Assembly (NCBI GenBank): GCA_015227615.1
Contig: JAALGZ010000056.1
Coordinates: 1-64,000 of the forward strand
Reading direction: 5' to 3'
Length of the DNA stretch: 64,000 nucleotides
Source: Labyrinthula sp. Ha
Lineage: Eukaryota > Sar > Bigyra > Labyrinthulida > Labyrinthulaceae
Shown here: positions 24,709 to 32,172 of the stretch, one piece after another
Layout: each line of letters starts with the position of its first letter
Position numbering within the stretch: position 1 is the first letter of the stretch
The notes under the pieces: generated by a model
Seen by the model: only the letters and a program-made list of their open reading frames with translations
Told to the model about the DNA's origin: nothing
Database searches by the model: none
Program-made: the position numbers and the translations under genes

Positions 24709-24718
24709 TTGAATTCAA
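24709..24718 (+). promoter_or_regulatory. palindrome at the primer-binding-site position
   Basis: The ten bases directly after the 5' LTR are the perfect palindrome TTGAATTCAA. The usual TGG-type tRNA complement is not present here. Either the primer is an internal tRNA segment or the element uses another priming mode, such as Tf1-like self-priming. I did not find a complementary match in the LTR. Confidence 0.3.
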
Positions 24719-24757
24719 TAAGACCAGAAGTGCCAAAAATAATAAAAGTAGTAAATC

Positions 24758-25345
24758 ATGAGTGAAAGAAGAACCTTAAGAAGATCCAGCAGATTGGAAA
24801 CCCGTGCCAGTGAACCAAGAACTGGTGAAACCGTTCCTACAAATACAGAAGAAAAAATAGAAGAAACCCATAATACTTCAGTAACAGTCAACGTACAACC
24901 AATAGAAGAAACCCCGTCATTTAAGGGTGGAATATCAACTGGTCCAGCAGCAGTAAATCCTATCCCCGAAAAGGGGGTAAAAAGTGATACAGTCACTTTG
25001 TCAAGGCAGGAATGGGAGGAGATAAGACGAAGCTTGAACCTCCTAAAACGCGGTGTGAGCCCGCCTTTGTCAAATAGTCCAACTGGTTATACCACTCCTT
25101 CAAACATTCGTACCCCATTTAGAATACATCATGAGCAGGCAGATCTAGAAGAAAGTTCACCAAGCGATAGCTCCAGTAGTGAACAAGAAGAAACGGAACT
25201 CCAACCTGTACCCACTTTAATTAGGAACGAAGCTAAAGGCAGAGCAAGGGAGGAAAGATATAAGGACGAGACAATCTTGCCTAATCTTGACCCCCAGTGG
25301 TTTCAAAGTTCATCGCAGAATACGATATTTACGAGGCCATGGTAG
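24758..25345 (+). CDS. gypsy gag, N-terminal segment
   Basis: 195 codons from ATG at 24758. The product is hydrophilic and low in complexity: a basic start (SERRTLRRSSRLETRAS), Thr/Pro/Glu-rich middle and a serine cluster (SSPSDSSSSEQEETE). No folded domain is visible, so it resembles the disordered N-terminus of a gag. It leaves the frame just after LPNLDPQ, at a run of five C (25291-25295). The capsid-like region continues in the -1 frame, overlapping for 55 bases. That may be a programmed -1 shift or a one-base indel. Confidence 0.75.
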   Translation: MSERRTLRRSSRLETRASEPRTGETVPTNTEEKIEETHNTSVTVNVQPIEETPSFKGGISTGPAAVNPIPEKGVKSDTVTLSRQEWEEIRRSLNLLKRGVSPPLSNSPTGYTTPSNIRTPFRIHHEQADLEESSPSDSSSSEQEETELQPVPTLIRNEAKGRAREERYKDETILPNLDPQWFQSSSQNTIFTRPW

Positions 25346-26583
25346 TGCGACGCCGCTTTGGTCTTTCAGTAGCAGATCTGTCCTTATGTTTGACCAATGA
25401 AGTGAAGGTTGATTTAGTTGAGGAAGGCTTTGATATGATAGTCCAGGCCAAGATCCTAAAGTATTTAAGAAAAATAAAAAAGAATGAGGATCGTAGTAGG
25501 TCCAAAATCGTAATAAGGGAGGTAGAAGGTATCCAGTGGAAGAACTTGGGAAGTCCTTCAGCTTCTATGAGAGCATTCTTGAAGGCAGCAGATAAAATAC
25601 TTCGCGGAATTCATTTCGACAATAAGAGCATAGAAAAAGAAGTGTGCCTAAAAATAATCAAGAGACTCCCAACCGAATTTGGTAGCAGTAGAGCAAAAGA
25701 GAGACAGACGGAAGAAGGTTGGAGGACGTACAAGCTGTTGAAGAGAGGGTTGCGAAGAGCGGCGATATCAATTTCAACGTGGGACATTCAAAGTGCTGCC
25801 CTTCAACATCAGAAGATTTCCAAGACAAAAAGGAGTTCACCAGATCACACATAGCAGAGTGCAGTAAAGAAATCAGCTTCTTCAGCCTTTTATCCTAAAA
25901 ATAGTGAATTAAAAATAATTACCTTAGCTAATGGATATCAGAAACATATTGTACCCAGAGGATGGCCATTGGAGAAAAGAAGGGCATATTCCAGAGAAAA
26001 TAATCTTTGCGGATATTACTTTTCTACTGGCCACTATGCACAAGGTTGCCCTTTACTAAAGAAACGAGAAAAAGAGCGAGAAACAGGAGGAGGATATGGT
26101 AGGGGTTCGAATTTCCAACAACAGAACCATCAGCAAAATACGCATCAACACCGAACCTCGGAGAAACACCAGGTGAATGAAGTATCAAGGGATAACCAGA
26201 AGGACTCATCTGAGGTCGGGAACCTCGGGGGAGTATCGGGGGTAGCCGGTGACAGCGTATCTCCCACAGTAGAAAGTGTAGATCCAGTCGATATTCCAGA
26301 AATGTACATGGTTGAAATGGGAGATTGGAAAGTTGCGGAGGTGAGTTCGAATAGTAGTGATGAGGAAGTAGGACCAGCAGAGGAGGGAGAAGTACCGGAC
26401 TACGCCGAGCATGCATATTATCGGGATGAGCTGTCGGATGAAATTCTGAGAAAGGAATATGAGGTGGGAGCGTCATCCAGCAAACCTCACATCGACACTC
26501 CAAAAATGCAGCAGCTCCTAAATAATAAAATAGAAAAGAAAGTCGAAGACCTAGTGAAGACTCAAGCTTTGAATTTAGAATAA
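25291..26583 (+). CDS. gypsy gag capsid-like and nucleocapsid region (one internal stop)
   Basis: The frame opens at 25291 and runs to TAA at 26581, with one TAG at 25852-25854. The first part (KFIAEYDIYEAMVVRRR ... LSLCLTNEVKVDL) resembles the helical retrotransposon gag domain. After the internal stop comes a nucleocapsid-like segment with CGYYFSTGHYAQGC, a CCHC knuckle in which the second cysteine is replaced by tyrosine (C-X2-Y-X4-H-X4-C). A Gln/His/Asn-rich stretch, a Gly-rich repeat and a long acidic linker follow. There is no D(S/T)G protease motif anywhere between here and the RT, consistent with the protease being encoded elsewhere. The TAG is probably a decay mutation. Confidence 0.75.
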
Positions 26584-28020
26584 GCAACAGAGTTAGAAAA
26601 AGTTTTGAAGGAGTTCAAAGCAGCTTTTGCTTTTAAAGAAGCCAAATGTGAATTCAACAACCTCACTCCAATGAGGGTTGAAATAAATCCATCAAGCAGC
26701 ACTTTTGTATCCAAACCATATCCAGTGAAGAGACTTATCCTAGAAGAATTAAAGAAAAAGATACAAGAGCTCACTGACATGGGCATGATCTACCGGGAAC
26801 CCAACCCATTTTTCTCTAGTCCAGTGATGATGTTGCCCAAGCCAAGGAAGCCAACGGAATACAGGATGGTTGTAGATTTGAGGAAGGTGAACAAAAACTG
26901 TTTGCCAACAGGGCTTGGCTTGCCCGACCTTGAGGCGCAACTTGGATGGCTAAAGGGGAATGAATGTTGGTTCGGTTCTTTCGACGGCCTTTCGGGATTT
27001 GACTATTTGAAGATGGAGGAAACTTCATATAAATACTTCGGAATGGTGACACCTCTTGGTACGTATTGTATGCGTATGGCACCACAAGGGTTCCGAAATA
27101 CACCACAGGTGTATCAAGAACGGCTGGTAAACGAGGTGTTGACAAATAGTGAGGGAGATTCAATATTCGGAGCAGGAGCCCTGCAGTGGTTAGATGATAC
27201 TCTATTATACCATAACTCGTTTGCAGGTTATCTTCAACTACTTGGAACGTTCCTAAAAAATTGTATCCAGAAGAAGTTCAAACTCAACTTGGACAAGTGC
27301 GATCTAATTCAATCGAAAACCAAATGGTGTGGCAGGATCCTGGAAAAAGGTCATTGGAAATATGACTCAAGTTATTTCGCTAAAATTATAAAGTCGCCGC
27401 GTCCACAAACCCTTGGCCAACTTCAAGACGTAGTGTATGTATCAACTTGGTTATCAGATTCTTTGCCCAACCTAAGTAAAAATAAAGGACATTTAAATAC
27501 AAGAATGAGGGAAATTGAAGAGAACATCAAATTGGAAAAAGGGAAAAAGATGAGGAAGGATGCCAGAAAGAAAGTTGACATAGAGAAGTGGTGGAGAGAA
27601 GAATATCAAGTAGAGTTCCAGAAGTTTCTGCAGATAATCGAGGGATACCAAGAGAAAAAGTTGAAGATTTTTGAAGCTGACGGTCAGATGGGCATCTTTA
27701 CTGATGCCAGCGATAAATATTGGTCCAGCGTTCTAGCTAGCTTTTCGGGAGATGGGTGGGAGCCAATATTCTTCATCAGCGGAGAATTTACTCAGTCGTC
27801 AAGATTTAGGTCAATAACAGATAAGGAAATATACCCCATCATCCGCACCCTTCGAAGATATCGTTTCTTACTAATAAATGTCACTAGAAAAATAAAAATA
27901 TTTACTGATCACATGAATGTGAAGCACCTCATGAGCAGCCCGAGAGACTTGAAACAATCTTCCTTTGGCAGAATCCAGAGGTGGATTTTGACAGTGCAAG
28001 AATTTGACGTTGAAGTCTAG
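26584..28020 (+). CDS. gypsy reverse transcriptase and RNase H
   Basis: In frame with gag after TAA at 26581. RT motifs in order: SPVMMLPKPRKPTEYRMVVDLRK split by position about 26819-26890, the metal-binding FGSFDGLSGFDYLKM, TPLGTYCMRMAPQGF, the catalytic LQWLDDTLLY (aspartates at 27193 and 27196; W-L-D-D in place of the common Y-x-D-D), and KWCGRILEKG. RNase H follows with its acidic residues in IFTDASDKY, SITDKEIYPI and KIFTDHMNVKHL. A TAG at 28018-28020 cuts RNase H just before its conserved C-terminal HIGGQYNVLADLLTRW, which is intact in the same frame downstream. The stop is therefore a mutation inside a domain, not a gene end. Confidence 0.92.
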   Translation, partial: ATELEKVLKEFKAAFAFKEAKCEFNNLTPMRVEINPSSSTFVSKPYPVKRLILEELKKKIQELTDMGMIYREPNPFFSSPVMMLPKPRKPTEYRMVVDLRKVNKNCLPTGLGLPDLEAQLGWLKGNECWFGSFDGLSGFDYLKMEETSYKYFGMVTPLGTYCMRMAPQGFRNTPQVYQERLVNEVLTNSEGDSIFGAGALQWLDDTLLYHNSFAGYLQLLGTFLKNCIQKKFKLNLDKCDLIQSKTKWCGRILEKGHWKYDSSYFAKIIKSPRPQTLGQLQDVVYVSTWLSDSLPNLSKNKGHLNTRMREIEENIKLEKGKKMRKDARKKVDIEKWWREEYQVEFQKFLQIIEGYQEKKLKIFEADGQMGIFTDASDKYWSSVLASFSGDGWEPIFFISGEFTQSSRFRSITDKEIYPIIRTLRRYRFLLINVTRKIKIFTDHMNVKHLMSSPRDLKQSSFGRIQRWILTVQEFDVEV

Positions 28021-29022
28021 CATATAGGTGGACAATATAATGTACTTGCAGATTTGCTTACGCGCTGGGGATATCTAGGATCAACGGCGGGCACTGAGAC
28101 TGAGATCATGCCAACAACGGATGATTACAACTGGACCCTCACCTGGAAAGGAATAACTTTTTTGGTCAGGGAGAAGGACATTGAGTTGGAGAAGAAGAAA
28201 ATCGTGAATATTCGTAAAGAGAAGGGGCAGTCATTTGTAGGATTGATTGAAAATAAGCAGGAGGGATGGAGGTTTGATCCAGAATCTGTATCCTTCATAG
28301 AAGCCAGAGTAGGTAGAAACTTTCCTAAAAATAAAATAAAATGGAAAGACCTCTCAGTTAAAGAGCTATTGAACCTCCAAAAACAAGATAAAATAAAATC
28401 GACTGCGCATGTAAATTCATCTGAAGATGGATTATACAGAAATAAAGCAGGAGAGATCTTGATACACCCACATCATGTAGAGAGATTTTTAGTGTTAGCT
28501 CATCAAATAAGTAAACATGGAAGCGTAGAAGAAGTGGTTCGTATTTTGAATAAATATAAGTTTCAAGGTCTGAATAAATCAGATGTCAGAATGTTAGCCT
28601 CCAAATTAAAGAGGTTATGCTTGCACTGCGATAAAGACCTAAAGTTGGAGAGAAGAATATATAAAGAAATACCTCATGCAGTTGATTCTTCTGAATTATT
28701 ACTGCATTCCGATTTTATGAAAGTATATTCGGGATACCTTTTAGTTCTAGTCGAAGATATATCTCGGAAAGTTCTTATGATATATAACCCAAGCCCAAGT
28801 GCTCACGTTGTAGTAAAGGGGCTAGTTAGGTGGAGGGCAGAGCACGGAATGCCTTCGCGTTTCAAACTTTCCACTGACAATGGTTCTCATTTCTGCAACC
28901 AGATTGTTTCAGAATTTAATTCCATCTATGGTGGGCAACACCATTTTTCAGTGGTGTATTCACCATGGAGCAATGGCTCCATTGAAGTGATGAATAGATA
29001 TATTCTGAGGTATCTCAGGTAA
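28021..29022 (+). CDS. gypsy RNase H end and integrase catalytic core
   Basis: Continues the frame after the TAG at 28018. It first completes RNase H (HIGGQYNVLADLL), then encodes integrase. The zinc-binding HHCC region has H...H around 28450-28520 and CLHC near 28620. The catalytic triad is D at 28711 (LHSDFMKV), D at 28876 (STDNGSHF) and E at 28984 (NGSIEVMNRY), giving the textbook D-X35-E spacing. A TAA at 29020-29022 interrupts the core shortly after the glutamate, at a place where other integrases continue in the same domain. Confidence 0.9.
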   Translation, partial: HIGGQYNVLADLLTRWGYLGSTAGTETEIMPTTDDYNWTLTWKGITFLVREKDIELEKKKIVNIRKEKGQSFVGLIENKQEGWRFDPESVSFIEARVGRNFPKNKIKWKDLSVKELLNLQKQDKIKSTAHVNSSEDGLYRNKAGEILIHPHHVERFLVLAHQISKHGSVEEVVRILNKYKFQGLNKSDVRMLASKLKRLCLHCDKDLKLERRIYKEIPHAVDSSELLLHSDFMKVYSGYLLVLVEDISRKVLMIYNPSPSAHVVVKGLVRWRAEHGMPSRFKLSTDNGSHFCNQIVSEFNSIYGGQHHFSVVYSPWSNGSIEVMNRYILRYLR

Positions 29023-30345
29023 TTTTGCAGCGAATACAATCTTGATCGAGACCGATGGTATGAGCTCGTAGACCTGGTCACAGATATAATAAACAACACA
29101 CCAACTCGAAAAGGCTTCACACCTAATGAACTAACTTCCATCTTCGGTAGAAAAAACGAAATGGTAGCCAAACCAGCCAGGGAATTAAAACCTTTTCCAT
29201 TAATAAATTCAGCAAACAAAATTGTTTTTCCAAAAGATCCAGCTCGTTTTATTGATCTATGCCATAAACTATTATCAGAGATAGAGAATAGGAGAACAAA
29301 AATATTTCCAATTATAGTAGAAGATAGAAGGAGAAAAAGAGAATATGTAAATCGAAAGTTCAAATCTTCTCAAGTGCAATTTGCACCAGGAGATTTTGTA
29401 CTTATGAGTAATATAGGTACTCAAAGAGCCCAAGGTAAACTGCATCTAAGATGGTTGGGGCCATATATAGTAACAGATATTCTAGGTACTACTACCTATA
29501 GAGTAAAGAGCATAGATGGCAAGAATTATGTTGCGCATGCTCAGAGACTCAGTCTCTATGAAGCGCAGCCCACTGATTTCAGAATATCAGATCAAGTTAA
29601 GGCCGCTTTCTACTACAATCAGGGAGTATATGAAGTGCACAAGCTTCTGGACATTAGGAAATCAGTTGGAGGTTTTGAAGCACTTGTCTGGTGGAAAGGT
29701 TTCCCCAGAAAAGATGCAAATTGGCAAGACCTGCAGCTTCTATTTGAGGATGTACCTCGTGTAGTCCAGAAATACCTAAATCAACATCAGAATGATCATG
29801 AAGATTTCACATCAGCTTACAATATATATAAAAGAAAATTAACAGTAGTAGAAGAGACAGAAGTAAACTTACTCCGAGAAGCAACGCAGCTAAGAAGTTC
29901 GGACTGGTTGACTGAAGCTTGGAAAATAATAAAATATCCTCCACAGCTAAAACTTTTGAATGATCAAGTGTATCCAGGATTGAGTAGGTCCAAAGGCTGG
30001 AATAGTTATGAGAAAGATACTCTTCAATATTGCATTTATGTATTCGGGTTAGGAAAATGGGAACCCATTTTGAGAGAAGGTTATTTACCCGGAAAAACAA
30101 GGTCCCAATTAGTTGAGTATGTAAAAGTTGCAATAGGAAGCCAGCGTCTCTATGAATTCCACGGACTCAAGATATCTTTAAGAATTGTAAAAGCTTACAA
30201 TGATAAGAAAAGATCAGTTTTTAGAAGGAAATGTGTAATAATAAATAACGGAGTCCAATTGACCAGAGAAGAACTAAAGAAAATAAGAAAGAAGACTTGG
30301 TCAGATCTACATCAATATCAGAAATTTGGAAAGAAGAAAGAATAA
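29023..30345 (+). CDS. gypsy integrase C-terminus with chromodomain and SANT/Myb-like domain
   Basis: In frame with the catalytic core. First the end of the core (RDRWYELVDLVTDIINNTP). Then a GPY/F module (RWLGPYIVTDILGTTTYRV, about 29449-29550). Then a chromodomain at about 29614-29800 (YEVHKLLDIRK, LVWWKGFPRKDANWQDL, VVQKYL), which in chromoviruses steers integration by binding modified histone tails. Then, after a linker, a SANT/Myb-like unit at about 29995-30170: WNSYEKDTLQYCIYVFGLGKW followed by ILREGYLPGKTRSQLVEY and LYEFHGLKI, with spaced aromatic residues and an LPGKT-SQL turn. Basic tail. Ends at TAA 30343-30345, but the frame stays open beyond it into the protease. Confidence 0.88.
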   Translation, partial: FCSEYNLDRDRWYELVDLVTDIINNTPTRKGFTPNELTSIFGRKNEMVAKPARELKPFPLINSANKIVFPKDPARFIDLCHKLLSEIENRRTKIFPIIVEDRRRKREYVNRKFKSSQVQFAPGDFVLMSNIGTQRAQGKLHLRWLGPYIVTDILGTTTYRVKSIDGKNYVAHAQRLSLYEAQPTDFRISDQVKAAFYYNQGVYEVHKLLDIRKSVGGFEALVWWKGFPRKDANWQDLQLLFEDVPRVVQKYLNQHQNDHEDFTSAYNIYKRKLTVVEETEVNLLREATQLRSSDWLTEAWKIIKYPPQLKLLNDQVYPGLSRSKGWNSYEKDTLQYCIYVFGLGKWEPILREGYLPGKTRSQLVEYVKVAIGSQRLYEFHGLKISLRIVKAYNDKKRSVFRRKCVIINNGVQLTREELKKIRKKTWSDLHQYQKFGKKKE

Positions 30346-31020
30346 ATACCGCTGCTTTCAGTAGAACAAATTTCAAACTGCCAGCTAAGTATTGAAGATA
30401 TTTCCAAGATTGTCAAACTTTTTAAAAATCAAGATAGAAAAGAGATAGATGTTTTGGAAGTAGAAGCAAATCATAGTAGATCATCCGTTTTAAAGATAAT
30501 TTTTGGAAATAATAAATATAATGTTCTTCTTGATAGTGGAGCGTGGCAAAGTTGCGTTGGTAAAAATTTAGTGGGAGGATTAACCATATATAAGAATGAT
30601 GAACTGCATAAAAAGGCCCCGAGATGTAAAGGAGTTTCTGGCGCTCAGATTGATATTATCGGCTACATAAAAATTCATTGTTGTCTAAAAGGAGAAGGAA
30701 TATCTCTAGAGCTTCCAGATACGCATTTCTATGTCCTAAGTTGCAATACAAATAAGTTCATATTGGGAAATAACTGGCTCAAGAAAATGAAGATCAGTCC
30801 TCTAGAATTATTAAAAAATCGATCTCAAAGTGAATTAGAAATAGTTTCAGAATTAAAGATAGTAGAAGTTGTAACCGCTTTAGATAAGTGGGAGGAGTTT
30901 TTAGAGAAGGAAAAATCGAAGGTAGTTGAGAGGAGAAGATATCGTTCCAAACTGTCCAATCTATTAGAAAATGATCCTGAAGGTTTTGAATGGTCCATCT
31001 TTGGTTCACCTGCTGATTAA
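30346..31020 (+). CDS. gypsy aspartic protease (retropepsin) located 3' of integrase
   Basis: In frame with integrase after TAA at 30343. A short leader without stops precedes a retropepsin-like domain. It has a hydrophobic strand (VLKIIFGNNKYNVLL) ending in the active-site DSGA (Asp at 30532) and a long central sheet region. Near 30762 comes FILGNNWLKKM, the ILG(N/D)(D/N)-(F/W)L signature that follows the second half of the retropepsin fold. One active-site Asp per chain means the enzyme would dimerise, as in retroviruses. A charged C-terminal tail ends at TAA 31018-31020. There is no ATG before the domain (the first in-frame start-like codon is TTG at 30454), suggesting it is made as part of a polyprotein. 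Protease downstream of integrase is not the Ty3/gypsy arrangement. Confidence 0.85.
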   Translation: MPLLSVEQISNCQLSIEDISKIVKLFKNQDRKEIDVLEVEANHSRSSVLKIIFGNNKYNVLLDSGAWQSCVGKNLVGGLTIYKNDELHKKAPRCKGVSGAQIDIIGYIKIHCCLKGEGISLELPDTHFYVLSCNTNKFILGNNWLKKMKISPLELLKNRSQSELEIVSELKIVEVVTALDKWEEFLEKEKSKVVERRRYRSKLSNLLENDPEGFEWSIFGSPAD

Positions 31021-31050
31021 TACTTTACAATAAAATATAAAAGAGAAGAT

Positions 31051-31671
31051 ATGTTTAAAGACCTTGTACTATGGAGACAGCCTGTTGGAAGCAAGTTAAA
31101 AATCGGAGATATAAGGTGTCAGGATCTAACATCGTTTGGCAGATTTGGGGTCTTAATGATTGATCCCCCGTGGGAAAACCAAGCCTCATCCAGTCCCACG
31201 AGAGGGCTAACCATAAAATATCCCACGCTAGCAGAAAAGGAGCTCTTTAATATATCGTTTGGAGAACTTGTGGAAGATGGTATTGTAGGTTTGTGGGTGA
31301 CCAATAATAAGATAGATGTTGGACGAAAGTTGATGAGCAACCAAGGTTTCCGTCTAGTAGAATACGTCATCTGGAGCAAAAGAACCAAGAATGGTTATCA
31401 ACACTCATCACAAGGCCAATACTTGAGGAATTCTAAAGAAATTATGCTCGTAGGAATTAAAGGAAGTCCAGTTTTAGCCAAACAGAGAAGTTCAGATGTC
31501 ATCGTTTCCACTGTTCTCCAACAAAGTCGAAAGCCTCGAGAAGCATATGAAGTATTAGAAAGATTGAACCCAGGAGTTAGGAAGTTGGAGATTTTTGGAA
31601 GGTATTGGGGTTGTAGAAAAGGTTGGTGGACATTTGCTGCGCCATTTGATTGGGAGAAGGGAGTAAAATAG
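31051..31671 (+). CDS. gypsy-encoded MT-A70 family adenine N6-methyltransferase
   Basis: A 206-residue ORF with its own ATG, in the same frame as all upstream pol domains and separated from the protease by TAA at 31018. The signature DPPW is at residues 38-41 (FGVLMIDPPWENQ), the catalytic motif of METTL3/Ime4-type S-adenosylmethionine-dependent m6A methyltransferases. Collinear with METTL3: GLWVTNNKIDVGRKLM, VEYVIWSKRTKNGY, SKEIMLVGIKGSP, SDVIVSTVLQQSRKPREAYE, LERLNPGVRKLEIFGR. There are no CCCH fingers and no METTL14-like partner; this is a bare catalytic domain. It is uninterrupted although the rest of the element has stops. It ends 28 bases before the 3' LTR, so it is part of the element and not a captured neighbour. 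The substrate (element RNA, host RNA or DNA) is unknown. Confidence 0.93.
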   Translation: MFKDLVLWRQPVGSKLKIGDIRCQDLTSFGRFGVLMIDPPWENQASSSPTRGLTIKYPTLAEKELFNISFGELVEDGIVGLWVTNNKIDVGRKLMSNQGFRLVEYVIWSKRTKNGYQHSSQGQYLRNSKEIMLVGIKGSPVLAKQRSSDVIVSTVLQQSRKPREAYEVLERLNPGVRKLEIFGRYWGCRKGWWTFAAPFDWEKGVK

Positions 31672-31687
31672 GGATAACTCGCGCCTT

Positions 31688-31699
31688 AGAAGAGAGCGG
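31688..31699 (+). promoter_or_regulatory. polypurine tract of gypsy element
   Basis: A purine-rich stretch AGAAGAGAGCGG lies directly before the TG of the 3' LTR, the expected place for plus-strand priming. One pyrimidine interrupts it. Confidence 0.65.
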
Positions 31700-32172
31700 T
31701 GTAGAAATATGGGGAAGTTCGGTATGTATCCGCGCTCGTAATTTCTGGTAAATGATCGTTTTGCAATTTATTGTATTTACGAAGTTTGAAATTTAACATT
31801 TTTTAACTAGAGTGATGACGTGGTATGGTGAATGAAATCACGTGATGTGTATTTCAAATTGAAACATAGCTAACTGGGAGAATACCGGTAAGGACACGAG
31901 AATAGAATACAGGAAGTTGCAGTGTAAAGACTAGAATATTATAACGTATTAATTAGCTGTAGAATTTGGTTCAGTGAGGAGTTTAGAGGGAGTATTCAGC
32001 AGACACTAACTTAATAGTTAAAAATATAGAAAAGAACTCGTGTCGACTTTTCCTTGCGATTTAGAAGAGAAGAATCAGAAGATTTAGACAGAAGTTTTAA
32101 GAAAAACCAGCAGCAAAGAATACTTATCAGAGAAGTATTTTAACAGGTAGAAACCTATACTAGCACTCCATA
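31700..32172 (+). repeat. 3' LTR of gypsy element
   Basis: 473 bases, differing from the 5' LTR at 7 positions and free of indels. Followed by the target duplicate CTTGT at 32173-32177. Confidence 0.95.

Larger units (their letters stand above)
24236..32172 (+). mobile_element. Ty3/gypsy LTR retrotransposon with relocated protease and an MT-A70 methyltransferase
   Basis: A complete 7937-base element with two 473-base LTRs (24236-24708 and 31700-32172), a perfect 5-bp target duplication CTTGT, and coding regions in the order gag, RT, RNase H, integrase, chromodomain, SANT/Myb-like domain, aspartic protease, MT-A70 methyltransferase. The LTRs differ at 7 positions with no indels (about 1.5%), so insertion is recent. 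From 25291 to 31671 all domains lie in one frame, interrupted by stops at 25852, 26581, 28018, 29020, 30343 and 31018; a -1 shift separates the first gag segment. The RT is of the type with a KWCGR(I/L) block downstream of the catalytic motif, which I associate with gypsy elements of oomycetes and some fungi. Protease after integrase and an RNA-adenine methyltransferase domain are not part of the standard Ty3/gypsy plan. Confidence 0.95.

Noticed and set aside
26024-26587. 187-codon minus-strand frame inside the gypsy gag
   Set aside because: Antisense shadow of the nucleocapsid/linker coding region.
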